A stretch of DNA of 64,000 bases from the NCBI GenBank assembly GCA_905221615.1, contig CAJNDT010003079.1, positions 526,501-590,500 of the forward strand, in the 5' to 3' direction. Below are positions 11,440-25,860 of the stretch, in pieces. Position 1 is the first letter of the stretch. Each line of letters begins with the position of its first letter. This DNA is from Symbiodinium sp. CCMP2592. Its lineage: Eukaryota > Sar > Dinophyceae > Suessiales > Symbiodiniaceae. Under the pieces are notes generated by a model that saw only the letters and a list, made by a program, of their open reading frames with translations, was not told the DNA's origin and made no database searches. The translations under genes and the position numbers were made by a program.

Positions 11440-11725
11440 GTAGCGGTTACGATCACGACGGCTACCACTGCTGCTGCTGCTGCTGCTGCCCCTGATTACT
11501 GCTATCGCTAGCACCGCTGCTGCTGCTGCTGATGCTGCTACTGCTGCTACTGCGGCTGCTGCCACTGGTACTGCAACAACTGCTACTACCACTACCACTA
11601 GCCCTACCGCTACCACAGTGCTACCACTATCACTACCACTGCAACTGCGATGACGACTACTACTACTACTACTACTACGACTGCTACTGCTACTACTGCT
11701 ACTGCTGCTACTGCTGCTACTACTG

Positions 11726-11767
<42 letters not shown>

Positions 11768-11782
11768 TTACCACTACTACTG

Positions 11783-11823
<41 letters not shown>

Positions 11824-12284
11824 GCGACTACTACTACGACTCCGACTACGACTACGATGACTAATACTACTGCTACTACTACTACTGCTGCTACTACTAC
11901 CTCTGCTACTACTACTACTACCACCACCACCACCACCACCACCACCTACCACTGCCACGACCACTACCGCTACCACTACCACTGTCACTGTGACTTTCAC
12001 TATCACTACTGCTGATTCAGCTGCTGCTGCTGCTACTACTACTACTACTACTACTACGACTACTGCTCCTACTACCACTACGACTACGACGACGACTACT
12101 ACTATTACCACTCCTAGTGCTCCTACTCCTTCTACTTGTACTTCTACTCCTACTCCTATTGTTACGGCTGCTGCAACTGCAACTGCTACTGCTACTGCTG
12201 CTGCTACTACTACTACGACTACTGCTAGAATTCTACTACTGCTACGACTACTACTACCACCACTACTCCTAGTACCGCTACTAT

Positions 12285-12321
<37 letters not shown>

Positions 12322-12452
12322 GCTACTACTACTGCTACTACTACTACTACTACTACTACCCCTACTGCTACTCCTACTGCTACTCCTACTGCTACTCCTA
12401 CTGCTACTCCTACTGCTACGACAACAACAACTACTACTACTACTACTACTAT

Positions 12453-12498
<46 letters not shown>

Positions 12499-12511
12499 GC
12501 TACTACTACTG

Positions 12512-12548
<37 letters not shown>

Positions 12549-12665
12549 CCCTACTGCTACTCCTACTGCTACTCCTACTGCTACTCCTACTGCTACTCCT
12601 ACTGCTACGACAACAACAACAACAACTACTACTACTACTACTACTGCTCCTACTCCGTCTGTTGC
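11440..12665. repeat. large mosaic TAC trinucleotide array
   Basis: About 1.2 kb of TAC-orientation triplets. Pure TAC blocks alternate with CTG-, ACC- and ACG-rich ones. Two blocks at about 12,357-12,420 and 12,546-12,608 each carry about five copies of a 12-base unit (CCTACTGCTACT) and are followed by ACA triplets. Their left edges are 189 bases apart, so a whole segment was duplicated. Confidence 0.95.
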
Positions 12666-12913
12666 CAGCCCAGGAGCGAGCTGCTTGCGGTCCACTCGTT
12701 CATGTACCATCTCTGACCTCCACCGCGTCTCACTCTTTATTCTAGTTTACCCTGCGCGAGGACAAACCCGCCAAAACGACTCACTTAACTACTGGGTGAA
12801 CATGTTGAAATTGGGCTCGTCCTTGGCAGTCGCATGCCGCAACTGCTCCAAAGCGAACAGTCGGCGTACGGATAACGAACATGCTATCGTGCCTCCAGAG
12901 CAAGGATTGCATT

Positions 12914-12915
<2 letters not shown>

Positions 12916-12968
<53 letters not shown>

Positions 12969-12977
12969 TAGAGAGAG
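12916..12977. repeat. AG dinucleotide microsatellite
   Basis: About 23 uninterrupted AG units (12,916-12,961), then a degenerate tail with GCGAGAGATAGAGAG. Confidence 0.95.
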
Positions 12978-15900
12978 CAGGAAGCCTCCCATCACCTGCA
13001 CACGTTTGAAACTGTGGTAGCCGAAAATACAGGTGTTGGACAGATCAGAGCATCACAGTCTTGCTTGTGCGACATTCAGAATTTCTCTTGCTGCCTCCGG
13101 CTCTTTCGGTTGCTTCCAGCAACAGTTCGTCGGCAGAAGGACTGCTCCTGCCTGACGTGCTGCCTTACTGATCAATGGCATTACCTAGACGAGCGCCAGA
13201 GGCGCGACGAGCATGCAATAAGTCTGCACATCTGGCATATCTGGGTTTGAGTCGGCACAGAAGTGAGGGAGGTAGAGCATGCGGCTGCATTTTTAGCGGG
13301 TTCAGCAGAGATCAAGAAGTCCTACTGTTCTACCCTATACCCGGTCGCAGAGGCAAGCTGTTGCCTCTTGTCGCAGGGCAGTGCGAAGTCCCTGAACCCA
13401 ATACTTCCGGCTCTGATACTCCACAACTCCCCGGCTCTCGGTCAGGGCGCACAATCGCGCGCGGCGCGGAACCGGTCTTTGGCGCTTCGCAGGCGCTCGC
13501 AGAAGCCACAGCCCAGAATTCTCCGATGTCCTCGGCCCTGCCAGGATTTGTACAAAGAGCAATTATTCACGGATGTTTTGCCTAACTGGGTTGCGTAGGC
13601 GTGCCCGAAACGTAAGCAGATCTGGCGTTGCATGTCGTAGAGGTTATGCCTTGGCAGCTTTGCAGCAGCGGCCATTGCCACAGGCGGTGACTGATACGGC
13701 TGCTGCTGCTGAACGTTTTGACTCGGTGCAGTTGTTGCTGGAGTCTGCCATGTGAGTTTGTGTAGCTTCAATTTCGGGTTGTCGTGAATAATTACCGTGT
13801 GAAGTTTGTTTGCGTGGGATTGCCCTTCAGGCCAGCAATTCACCGAGACAATTACGTTGAAATTGGCAGGTGGCTTGCGCTGGGGGCGGGGTTTTGAGGC
13901 ATTGGCCAGCGGAGGACCTATGCAGCCGAAACGATTGTGCCTTTGTCATCGTCGCTTATCCGACCAACCGGTTGCAGCATCAAGCCTTGTCGGCAGAATT
14001 CTTTGCTGTCGCTTGGGAACCGTCAGTGTCACTGGGTGCGAAGGAACCGACCCGGCAGACGAGGCAAGCCACCTTCACCTTGCTCTGGCTACAGAATCCA
14101 AAGCTTTGCATGCTTTCCTCCAGGCACCTTCCACAGACGCAGCAGAAACACCGCAGCTGAGGATGCCACCGCTCACTTGTTTCCGTGTGCCAGGGAACCT
14201 GGGCCTGCCCTTTGCCGTCAAATACTTTTCTGGGAGGACTTCGGTTGCAGGGCCACTGCGCGACATGTGGCGGCCGTGCGCCCTTATGGGCGGAACTTGT
14301 CCGCCCGGCCTTCTTGTGAAAGTTCGGCAGTGAAAGTGTACTGAGCTTTTTCCGGGAAGGTCGGTGCGTGGGCACCTTGGTCTTGACCTCGGGGGAAGTG
14401 CTGGTCTGTGAGCTGTAGGACCTCAATGCACGTGGCTCGCCCTGGCCTCTGGACGGCAGCAAGGTTTTTAGTACTGTCCTTGGCGACTCCATTCGAGAAA
14501 TCAACTCCGACGGCGTGGCACTGGCCTCGGTTTTCACTCAGCCTTTTGGCCACACACCTGTTCATCTTCAAAGCATTGCAGAAAGAAGATAGAATGTGGG
14601 GTACTGTTGAGGTGTCCTGCACGGCTGAGGCGGGGGACCCAGTCCCTGGTTTGTAGCCCGTAGAACTGTCGAATGCTGTTGTGCAGGCGTTACAACCTCA
14701 AAATCGAACAACCCCGAACCCAGCGTCGCATGCTTCAGCTGCCCATCTTGTGACGAATGCGCTGGCGAGGCCCTCGGTGCTCCGATACAAAGGGATCTGA
14801 GGATGTGCTGGTGTCAGGACGATTGCATCTGCAGAAGATAACTCTTGAAGATCTGAGAGAGAGGCAACCTTGAGCAATCGGCCCGCAGAATAGAACTGTG
14901 GCACTGCAAGGACGGCCTGCCATGGGACAACGATGTGCGAAAAGGTCTTGCGGCCATGGTGCCCTGTCTGCAGTGGTGTCCCCCCCGTGTTGGACTGTTG
15001 CCGGGATTAAAGTACATTGGCCATCGAGACTCACCCTGAGCAGATCTCATCCCAAGAGAGCTTCGGACAATATCGGACAATGACTTTGTGCGAAGCACGA
15101 AGTGACCGCTGGTTTCAGAGTTGCAGAAGGTTGCTTGACCCAGAGCCGAGGTGCGGCAGGGGCTTACCCCACGAATTGAGATAGCATCCGACGAGGCCGA
15201 CACCTTAAAGGAACCCTTCACTTGGAGGGTCCCTGTACTTACTCAGTGCATGCCCAGGTTGCAAGATAATGGGGTTTAGCTGCTGCTGGTTTGGGGTCGA
15301 TAGCGGCATGCGACAGGTTCCCGTGCTTTCATTCCGAAAGAGCGTTCAAAGGCAAGTTGTGCGCGTCCTGCATACTGTGCGTATATGTGTGAGTTACACT
15401 CCAGCATACGCATGCCGGAGCATATGTGTGGTGCATGCGCATGATTTTGCATGTGTGATTGCGTGCAATTAACTGGTACGGTCGTGGCGCAGAAGCCATT
15501 GTTTCGAGATTGTAAGGCCTGGGCAGGTTTTGTGGTTGGTTTTGTGCTGATCCACACGCAGGTTCCTGGAACATTCCTAAATCCACCTCATCGTCGCAGG
15601 CCGAAGAACCTGGCTGTGACGGTGCTCATGACGACCTTTGGTACGGCTGTGTGCGCTCTCCTGTGGAAGGGGGAACTGGGGAGGGAGAAGAACAACTAAA
15701 ACGAGTGTGGAAAACTGCGACAAATGTCGTCAAGTAGAGCCTCTAACGGTTGTTTGGCTTGCCGCTTGAATGCGCGAGGGCGTGTAGGGGCTACAAGAGT
15801 ACTCGTACTGGATTCCGGATGCATCTGTTTAGAAGTGTGGCAAGACAGTCATGAATAGAGTGGGCAAAGTAATTTTGCTGCGTCTGCGGAAGACTGTATG

Positions 15901-16605
15901 CAGAGGCCTGAGCTGTGCAGACCAATATTGGACCCTCAACGTAGGGCTTGTCTTCGGCGGCTACCACTCCACGATACTCCATCCCTCACAAACCGCCAGC
16001 GTGCATGATGACTGCGCGAACGACTAGAAAGATCCAGAAAGTGCTTCAGCAGCTGTCATGCTCTTGGCAGAGTGCACCGGGAGATTTCTTTACGGAACTC
16101 CGGCAACAGTTTGTGCAAGTGGCAGGTCGTCATGAGCCGACGGTGGGACACAACTGTCATTCCTCAGGCCGGACGAGCATATCTCCTCCAAACTGTGTAC
16201 TTGTTCACATACCGCTACCTGTCATGGCGTTCTATATCTCTGAGATTGACTTGCGTTGCGTAGGGTTTGGTTCGACAGGAGGGTGGGTGGTGAATCCATT
16301 CAGAAGTCGGCAACAGTTTGACAAAACTACGTGAATTGGCTTATGGCTAGACGAGGGGTGCCCTGAATGTGGACAAGGTCATGGCGCGAACAGCTCCGGC
16401 CGAAGAGCAGTTGGACATGGCACTGCGCAAGCTGGATGCTTGTCACCGCCACGCACTTACGTGCTTCAGATTTCTATGGAGTCTACCATGGTAGCAGCGA
16501 CTCCGGCAAACGCTGATCAAAGTGTCAGACTGATCGCTAAGTTTTCCAAGCTGCACGCAAACTGCGGCAACCTGAAGCATAGTTCACACAGCGAGGAGTG
16601 TTATT
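12978..16605. other. no gene resolved
   Basis: Open frames of 100-185 codons occur on both strands (for example 13,806-14,333 on +), but they overlap one another in competing frames and show no motif I recognise. A short frame at 16,381 (MARTAPAEEQLDMALRKLDA) is protein-like but isolated. I make no gene call for this stretch. Confidence 0.3.
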
Positions 16606-16607
16606 GC

Positions 16608-17455
<848 letters not shown>

Positions 17456-17568
17456 AGTAGTGGTGACGAGACCAGGAGAAAAACACGAATGAGACTGTCC
17501 GAATAGGGCAGTTGCTATTGCAGCACATGTGGTCAAAACAGCGTCAAGACAACATAGTTGCAACGCAG

Positions 17569-17895
17569 GTTGCACCGGCGACAATTAAAAGCAAGAGCGA
17601 TCGCGATGATTATCAAGGATTCAACCGCGGCCGATGGTGAGTTTAGTTTGCAAGAAATTGTCGTGATAAAGGTCCAACTGTTGCAGTGATCTCAATGATA
17701 GACGTACTGTTTGCAGTGGCACGAATATCGAGACAACTCGTAGAATGGTAGAAGCTTTGGCAGGACGTCGTAGCTTTGACAGTTTTGTGCCTTCCAGGCA
17801 TCTCTCCGCTGGCATCCATCCGAGTTCTCGGAGTTCGCAGTGGTCAGGCGGCAGATGTCCTGGCCTGAGCCCGCGGCGCCACTTGCGATCCCTGT
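17569..17895 (+). CDS. two linked exons of an unrecognised gene
   Basis: Exon 17,569-17,636 follows an ACGCAG acceptor, reads VAPATIKSKSDRDDYQGFNR and ends at a strong GTGAGT donor in phase 2. Exon 17,798 onward follows CTTCCAG, supplies the single base needed to complete the codon, and continues HLSAGIHPSSRSSQWSGG until a TAG at 17,895. Phase agreement supports the join. Both ends are incomplete, and no domain is recognised. Confidence 0.35.
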
Positions 17896-19080
17896 GGTAG
17901 CGAAAGCCTATACCCTCGACTCCAAGCTACATGAGCTACCGATTTCCAGCCCTCATGAGCCGCATCAGGATGTGAAGCTACCGGTCGGGCAGTCCCGGGT
18001 CTGCTCAGTGGTGTACCGGCCAGACGAAGGACGCTGGGTCCCTGGGTGTCATGAAGCAGAGACAGCGGTGGCTTCCGGGTTCCTTCGAGAGCAGCCTTCC
18101 GAGCTTGGAGCTTAGGAGGGTTCTGGATATTCACAGAGCTGCATTCCTGCTGAAGTGTAATTGCTGACTGCAGCTTTCTAGGCCCTAGGCTACGGATCGT
18201 GCTATCATGTAGCATCTGTTGCGTTTGCACAGGGTTCCGCTTTGCGAGCCCCCTGTTCAGACTGCACCTTCCAGTGGGCGAGAGTCATCTGCCCTCGAAC
18301 TGGCAGGAGTGACTTGGACTGCCCACACTCCAGCGCTTCACTGCTCAGCACTTGGATGCAAGCCTTCTGCGCTGCCGCAAGCAGCAGGCAGCTGTTTAGC
18401 TCTTGAAGGTGCGACCGAGCCGGGGACCTGCACTACGACTCCTTGCGGGGGCCTCGTAAGACTGGAGGGTGGGGAGTCCCCTCGCATTGCTTCTGTCCAG
18501 CGAGGTGAATGCCGCCGCTCGACAGTGCGACCCCCATCCTCGAAGCTCTTTCGCGTGGCCAAATGTCTCATTGCCAGGACCGCAAGTTGGAACTCCGAAC
18601 CCCACAGGCCTGTGGGCCTCATCTTGCCTGCCAGATCGAGAGCGGTCGAGTGACAGTTTCGCACCAGGGCCAAAGATGCTGGGCTTGTTCGGAGAGCGGT
18701 AAGGAATACACCTTCAAAGCCCGAGGCTCTGGTGAGGCCACGTGACGGATGGGAGGATTTTGCCTTTCTGTGCTCTGAGGTGAATGCACTGGCTGAGCAG
18801 ATGGAGGGGCAATCGGTGTCCTGGTGGCCTCCGTGACTTGTCAAGCTCTGGTACTCGAGGGCGAGTTTTGTGCATGCTCTGAAAAGCAAGGATGTCATCG
18901 TCGAGGGTCTCATCAGATGTAGAATGAGATGTCATGCGGGCCTTTGAGGGTTCGCTTTGCAATCTGTGCATTCCGGCAGGCTGTGAGTGTTGGGCAGCTA
19001 GCACGATGTATCGTTTTGTTTCAAAGACCTATGTGCCGGTTGCTTGTCACTGGTGCCGGCCCTGAGGTACGGAATCAACA
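17896..19080. other. no supported gene
   Basis: Several overlapping open frames on both strands (for example 18,338-18,913 on the minus strand) lack recognisable motifs or splice logic. Nothing else stands out. Confidence 0.3.
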
Positions 19081-19370
19081 GTCCACCGATTCTTTGGATC
19101 TTCATGGACCTGCTTCCGCCGTGCCATCTTATACACGGGGAGTTGAATCATCACGTATGCCGGTGCCAGGATTTGTGGAGCGTCGTCGACGCTTGCCCGG
19201 TCATCACTGGCTACATGTTCTTGTTCTTCTGCTGCCTTCTGGTGCGCAAGGTGGAGGACACTGCCGCTGTCCGGTCGGCCATGGTTTTCTGTAGTTTCTG
19301 GAGTTTTGTGACAACTCGCACTCGGAACTGTAGCATTGTAGGCGCCAAACCCAGAGGGTCCGGTCCCTAA
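19081..19370 (+). CDS. possible exon of a membrane protein
   Basis: An open + strand frame carries two hydrophobic stretches: PPILWIFMDLLPPC near its start and VITGYMFLFFCCLLV in the middle. The latter is followed by the basic-acidic turn RKVEDTAAVRSAM and another hydrophobic segment, as in a multi-pass membrane protein. The frame opens after an ATCAACAG acceptor and closes at TAA 19,368-19,370. No family is recognised and no partner exon was found. Confidence 0.33.
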
Positions 19371-21550
19371 ACCACATCTGCCAGGGTCCCCAGATCCTCA
19401 AAATCCCTGAGCCGAAGCTCGAAACCCGAAGATCCCTGGAGGAGTTTACCGGTGGGCTCATTCCCTGGACGCGTTGTGTGCCCATCTTTGGGCCAGCGCT
19501 GAAACGCGGCGAGGCCAAGCAGAGCGTGAAAGGATGCCGATGATGGCAATGGTAATGACGACGATGACGCTGCTAGTGATAATTGTCTCGATGGCTGTCA
19601 GGATGACCACTGAATTTTGCTGTTGGTGCTGCTATCCGCTATCTTCAAAGGCCCCCTTATTTCGAAGTACGCACGCCTACTTTCACTTGTCACATCTTGT
19701 TGCTGTCGGATCGCTACTCTTGCTACCCTTGCAAGCCTAACTCGTATTCTCGTGCCAAATGCTGGACTCTACCTTACATGAAGCTCGCAACACCCTCTGA
19801 GGTTGACGAGGTCTACCATCGAAGAGCAGTAGAGTGGCCTGTCAGTGAGTGTATAGCTCTCGCGATATTCAGCACAGATCATCTTCATTCCTAGGCCCTA
19901 GTGCAAATGCCATGTACAGACTGAGATGTTTATTCCGGTCTTGATGCTTCAGGCGTGGCGCTTCTTCACCTTCACGTTTTTTCACTTGCAATTTCTGGAC
20001 TTGTTCCAGAATTTGCTGACGCTTTTGGATACTTTAGATGTGGAGGCCAGACTTGCATAAATGCTCTCTGATGATGCATGCTGGTCGGCTGCCGAACGCT
20101 TGTCTTTCAGGCCACACCACCCATCGTGCTGGGTGACGGCTCTAACTTGAAGTGTGGCGTGGCTTGGCAGCCTTTGTTCTGCAGTCTACTCGAGTGTTTT
20201 TGGCTTGTCACACCATCTTTGAGAGGTTGGAGCCAAGCAGAACTTCATGTGCTACCCCAGCATTGGTACCGCGCATGCATCAAGGAAGCACAGCAACACT
20301 GTGGTCAGATGTGCACATGTCTGTGAAGGCCTGGGCTCTGCCCACACGCTGGGTGTGGCTTTGGTGAGCTCTGCGATCGGTGGGATGTGCAGTACTTGGA
20401 TCAAGTTTGGCGACGTCGTTGCAGGCAGCACCTGAGCAGGGAAACATATGGGCTGGGCGAGGTAGTTCTCAACACAGCAGGGTTTCGCTGAAATGAGTTC
20501 AACTTCCGGGGAACCACGCCGAGTCATAACGGCACGAAGGGGTGACTAGGCATCTAGGTGAGCGTCCGAGTTAAGGAAAAGTCGGGTGGGTTCGGGAGAC
20601 AGAGAAGCAAGATGCTCCAAGCGGGTTTCAACTGGTTTCAACTCTGCGGGTTAGGCACTTCAACAACTGTTACGATCAGCCTTGCAGGCCATAGCAGTTA
20701 TCGCAATTGCAGATGGCGACAATCACTTCAAACCGAAGGAATCACAGACGGTGTGGAGGTTGCCTCCGTTGATGATGCCTTCTGAACCTCTGAGCCGTTC
20801 ACTCTCTATGTCGATAGCCATAGGCCTCTTCCCCCTGAGCCCCGTGGCACAATTCTCCCAACAGTCCTTACATGATCAAGCTTCATTGCCCCAAAGTGCA
20901 AGCATGACCCGGGGCCAGGTGCCTCTACCCTGGGCTTCGGGCTCTCAGGGGCTATCGTGGCCCTCTATGCACTCTATGCAGGTTCTAGGGTGGGAAGAGT
21001 TGCTGATTTCTTGAGTTTCGGGATGTGAGGGTCGAGAAGTTTTCAGTTTGGAGCTTCCAGCGGCGCTGGTCGAGCCCTCTTATGGTGTAGTGAAGATAAT
21101 CAGTGTCCGCACGAACATTTTTCTCTCAGAAGACTTGCCTGCGCAAGTTCTCAGCACGAGCTGCAGGTGCGAAGCTGGATACCACTACCAGCGTGCAGCG
21201 TAATTTCGAGGCAGAGCTGTTTCCAAACCCTGGGGCAGTTGCATGCATGGTGTACGTACTGTTTACATGACCTACAACACACAACATGCATAATATGTAC
21301 ATTCATATGCTTATCGCTTCATACATTCGTATCCACAAATATTCAGAATTCATGCGTGTATGTGGGCGTGTACATACACATACACAGCCATGCGTTTAAG
21401 TGTTTATCTGTCTATGACAGCCTTATCAAGCCCTTCATAACCCTATATGAAGCCCTTGAAGACCGTGGGGTCAGTCCTCCTTCTGGGTGTCCTTCCATGC
21501 CAAATCCAGCCACTCAGCTTCTTAATTCGGTGTTTTTTGGAACCGAAGAA
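19371..21550. other. no gene resolved; short AT-rich patch
   Basis: I see no exon chain. At about 21,270-21,400 the sequence becomes AT-rich, with TACATA/CATACA motifs like those at 2.3-2.5 kb. Confidence 0.35.
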
Positions 21551-21713
21551 AACAAGCGAAGACCATCCGGAAGAGTCGAATAAGACATTGGCACGCTGAG
21601 GTGAGAGTACCATCGATTCAAAAGTTGCGTGTTTGTTTGATTGTTTTTTCGCGCTGCTGCCCGGTGGCGCAAGGGCTTAAACCCATGATTGCTTAAGCAG
21701 TGCTGTCGCTGTT
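21551..21713 (+). repeat. dispersed repeat, copy 1 (tRNA-like core)
   Basis: Shares with 28,628-28,808 an upstream AGCGAAGAC, the 12-mer TGGCACGCTGAG (21,589-21,600), then after about 55 bases a core that aligns from GCTGCCCGG (21,656) through CTTAAACC and GCTTAAGCAGTGCTGT. The start of the core resembles a tRNA D-arm/A box. Probably an old short interspersed element. Confidence 0.6.
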
Positions 21714-24700
21714 GTTACAGGTCTACTCAGTCGCAGAGTTATACACTGACATATTTGCATGCTTATGTGCTTATATACTTTTGCATCGGTATAAGTTGAT
21801 ACACATGTATACTTGGATGTTTTCTGGTCGTATATGTGAATGTTAGTAGAATATGCCTATTTGCATGTTTGTATATCTATTTTGGACATATATGTGTTTA
21901 CGCAGAAAATTTATGTACATTGGCATGTTTGCGGAGGCTGCGCCCGTACTGAGAGGTGTGTTTGCACGCATGTCCGAGTAGGGTGGAGGAGGGCTTGATG
22001 ACGTAACTTTGACATCGTCACCTTTCCCAACCAATGGGTTATGTTTGTAGGGTTTGTCTGTTGGTTTCGCGGTTTGGGGGTGTGTGGGGTGGGTGGGGGG
22101 TGCTTAGTGACGTGCGGTGTCAGCACATAATTGCATGTGCTTGTCTTCATGTTCATGATGGTGACATCCTCCTTGAATCGGGTGTTCTTGATGTTGCTGC
22201 GTTGTTGATATGCATGGTGATGGACGGTGATGGTTGCGCACTGCTTGTTCTTGTTTTCTCTTTGATCGTTGCATGTGGTCGTCTTCGTGCTCATGGTCCT
22301 GCACGGTAAACCCTAAACCTTCAGACCTCAAAGCTTTTGTTCGCAACGTACTGCTTACAGTACGGGGACCTTGCGATGTTTGGCACTGTTGGTCTCCGCT
22401 CTCATACGCTTGCGAGAAATCGGTACGAACGTCATCGAACGTCTGGAGTGCTCCAGCGATTCGAGACATGCTCATTTTTGAAGTGCAGGAATACCTGGAG
22501 CTTGTCACTTCTGTAACATTAGTCCAAAGAAACACAGCACAATGTGTCAATCGCCTCCACGCTGTGGCCAAACCAGGATTTTGCAGCTTTTCTTCTTGCA
22601 GCTGTCCCTTGCCAAGAGCCCCCTCTGCAATCAAGGGCCTCCCGAAACACAAAATGCGGACAGAGTAAAACGCCCCCCCCCCGTGTGGTCAGAGCACGAT
22701 TTTCAAGCAAGCATGCTCTTCAAACTTGCAGTTTTCAAAGCCCGCTGAGAGGAAATACCCAAAACGTCGCAGGAGCCGAGCAAAACTGCAGTTTCGTGAA
22801 CAGTTTGCATGACTCTCTACACGTAGTGCTTTCTGCACGTACGAAAGCTTCTCGCCTATGCAAAACGAGCGTTTCGCTCGAGTTTTGGCCACGCCGCCGT
22901 GGTGCACTTACAGTTTTCCAAACGCAGCGCCACCATGTTTATGCAGCTGCTTTTTTCATTTTTCTTTAACAGTTTTGTCCCCACACTGTTTGCGGCGGAG
23001 GTTCCTATTAATGTAGTTCGAAACAGAATACCGACACTTCACACTGCCGGTGGGTGGGTGGCCAATGCTGGGATTTTCAAGGCTTGTCTTCCCTTGGCTC
23101 CCTCCTTGTCTCTCTTGATTGGGCTAAGTATAGGAACTCACATTGAATCGAGCCTCGTGTAAACGATAGGACGCTATGCACCCTGCCCAACTGGAGCGGT
23201 ATCCGGTGCTGCTACCCTAACCAGTCTTCTTTACACCGAGCGCTCTTTGAGGTTTGGAATCCCACCAACAGTTTGCGGAAAACAGTTTGGCTGTGGGGGC
23301 AAAGCATTCTGGCCGGGCTCGCGAATCTTGGAGGGAAAGAAGTCGGCCCTGGTTCTGAATGCTTGGGGGGAGGCAGTTTGGCCATATCTTGGTGCTCTTG
23401 TGGTGGTGTGCTGGTGGTTTCTTGTGGGCTCTGCGGTTATTGCGGGGGTCGTAGTGGGGGACTGGTCGTCGTGGTCCTACGAGCAGCATGGTTCTCGGAC
23501 ACTTAAACGTTTGCGAGTTCACCAGACTCGTGCCGGGACACGTCCGTTCAATCTCTGCATGCTTGGCCGATGTCTGCATGGCGCCAGAACTGGGTGTGGC
23601 TTCGCCTAATCTTCGTGGGCTTCCACATAGCCATGGAGCGGTCTTCTCAGCATTTAGCACAGAGGCTTCAACGGCTGACTGCTTCGTAACCAAAAGCTCG
23701 AACCGAGGTTTATTCGTGGCATCTCTCAGAGGGATTTGGCTGGCCTTTGGGCCCACACTACTGCCTTTGTTGCTGGCATAGCGTTCGGGCCCGAGCTCTC
23801 TGACGGCTGGTGCTGGGTGAGTGCATTGTTCCGGTTTGGACGAAGCCAGGTACGTTCTGTACTTCTTGCCGCCCATGGGTGATGGCACTGTCCTGTCCAG
23901 TGATCGTCCATATGTTGTGGCTTGTGAATATGAGCCTGGTCTGAACTTAATTACAGGTCGCCCCAGTTTTCGATGAAAGGTATCTGCGCACCCTGCGCAC
24001 CTATGATTCTATCACGAAATTTGTTGACTCCGTGTGATGCGCCTAAGGACCAAGGCGGCTTCTCCACGTCTGCGCGCTTGCTCAGTCATTGCTGCAAATG
24101 CAGGCATTGAGCTGGAGCAGGCTTGTTGCTGTACGGTCAGGCACCGGAGTGTATACGTCTCTTCTCCAGCATTTATGAGTACCAGGCGGCCGACGCTGAA
24201 AGGAGCTATCACAGCAAAGCTGCAGTTGTGGGAGTTGCCGCGCGAGCACTGTAGTTTGACAACGAGGCAGTATTCGGCTTGATGTCAGACTTGTGTCGTG
24301 CAGGTGCCAGATATTCAGCGGCAATGTTTCCTCTTTTACATGACCGTCGTTGGCTGGACAGTGTTCAACACAGCCCGTCCCTCAAAGCGCCTGCCCCTCT
24401 TGGACCTCACCGCTTGGGTTGCCTGATCTGCGGGACCCATCCCTCGCAAGCGGCGTAGCTGAATAAACGAGGCGCGGTCTCCGCGAAGCCACCCACACCT
24501 GCTCACATCTGCCAAAGTGCCAAAGTAAAGAACAGCAGCTCTGGAGTTCTCGAGCCTTGGACTCCCGCTTGCCTCTCACAGTCGTGAAAGCCTCAACCTC
24601 TGAGTTCACAGGTACCAGTAGCTAGAGTTATCCTTGTCAGCTGCATCTGGCCATGTAGCATTGCAGAGCTTGCCAGCTTTCGCTCAGTTCGTGGTGAACC

Positions 24701-25098
24701 GCAGTGTCAAGTCGAACAAAGCAGCGCCTCGTCCGCCTGGAGCTGGTGTTGCGAGGACAAATAAATTTCACTCTTACAGGGCCTGTGCTGGCTAAGTTTA
24801 GTCCCCGTCATGGTATATCCATATTGTTCTTAAGCAGCATGGCAGTGATTTCGCGAAATGGCGTATGCAGGTTTCCTGCACTTTTGCAGCACTGCGGATT
24901 CGTTCAGTGGGAATTCCTTGGAGACAGAGGGAGCCTGAAGCCAACTCAACCCATCACAACTACAGGATCATGTGCAACCAAGGTTCTTCTCGCAGGCTCC
25001 GAGGTGAGCGCCATTTGTTGCGCCAGTCGTCAGGCCGGCGCTTCGCCGACCTTGCCAGCTGCTCTGCTTCCCTTGTCCCACTTTTGAAAGCCGATACC
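21714..25098. other. AT-rich spacer, then unassigned sequence
   Basis: 21,720-21,910 is rich in TATAC/CATAT motifs. A short telomere-like AAACCCTAAACC lies at 22,305-22,316. Beyond that I see scattered coding-like fragments, for example one ending at a GTGAGC donor near 25,002, but no connected gene. Confidence 0.35.
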
Positions 25099-25235
25099 AC
25101 AGGAAGGCCCAACGCGGTCATGATAGACCTGCTACTGAAAACGGCTGGTCGCATTGTGTAGAGCAAGTATTCAGGGTGACCTGGAGGTGTAAGACCTGCC
25201 ATTTGCATAAAAATCGTTGCTTTCCATCGTTTACA
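25099..25235 (+). CDS. possible exon with paired cysteines
   Basis: After a GATACCACAG acceptor the + strand reads KAQRGHDRPATENGWSHCVE, then VTWRCKTCHLHKNRCFP and a TGA near 25,235. The C-x2-C spacing hints at a metal site but is too short to name. A GTATTC donor at 25,171 could end the exon earlier. Confidence 0.3.
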
Positions 25236-25860
25236 TGATGTTCGGCTTGCCAGACAGCAAACGTTACCCCGGATGGGACAAGGGGGCATCTATGTGTATA
25301 AGTAGTATCCTGCAGTGTCCACTGGAAGAGCTACTCAGTGCCTTGCGGACACAACGGGAATTCGGATGGCCGAGTTCAGCGCACGAAGCAAGCATCCTTG
25401 TGATGTCGATAGCATTCACTTAGGTGCCACGGTCACGAGATGCACTCAGATATGTAATAATCCCTACACACCCAGCCCGTAGCTCCCTGCCACTGCGCAT
25501 GATCCACAGTTTTCTCAGCAAGTCGTGCTGTCTTCACTCCACTATCCTCCTGTCCAGCAAGCAGACTGACCGTCCCATGTGAGATTGTCAGGCTGCCGGT
25601 GGAGGTGGCGGTGGCTCGGGAGCTTCGGCAGACGGCTTCGCATCGAACATGGACGGAAAGGCCTGTCAGGAAGCTGGGCTGGAGGTTTCAGTCGAAATTC
25701 CATTTGATTTCTGCAGGAGATCATCCTTTGGTGTGAGGCCAGCCACTTTGCGCATCACTTGAATACCGGAGGCTTGCATCTCCATCTTGAGGTCCTTACC
25801 ATGATCGGCTGGCGGCCGCCACAGGCAGCTCTGCAAAGATCAGCCTTTCATGTCAGTGTG

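Noticed and set aside
22305..22316. AAACCCTAAACC as an interstitial telomere
   Set aside because: Fewer than two units, and the motif is too short to separate from chance.
23217..23888. 223-codon minus-strand frame
   Set aside because: The amino-acid pattern looks random, the strand is opposite to all supported genes, and no domain is recognisable.
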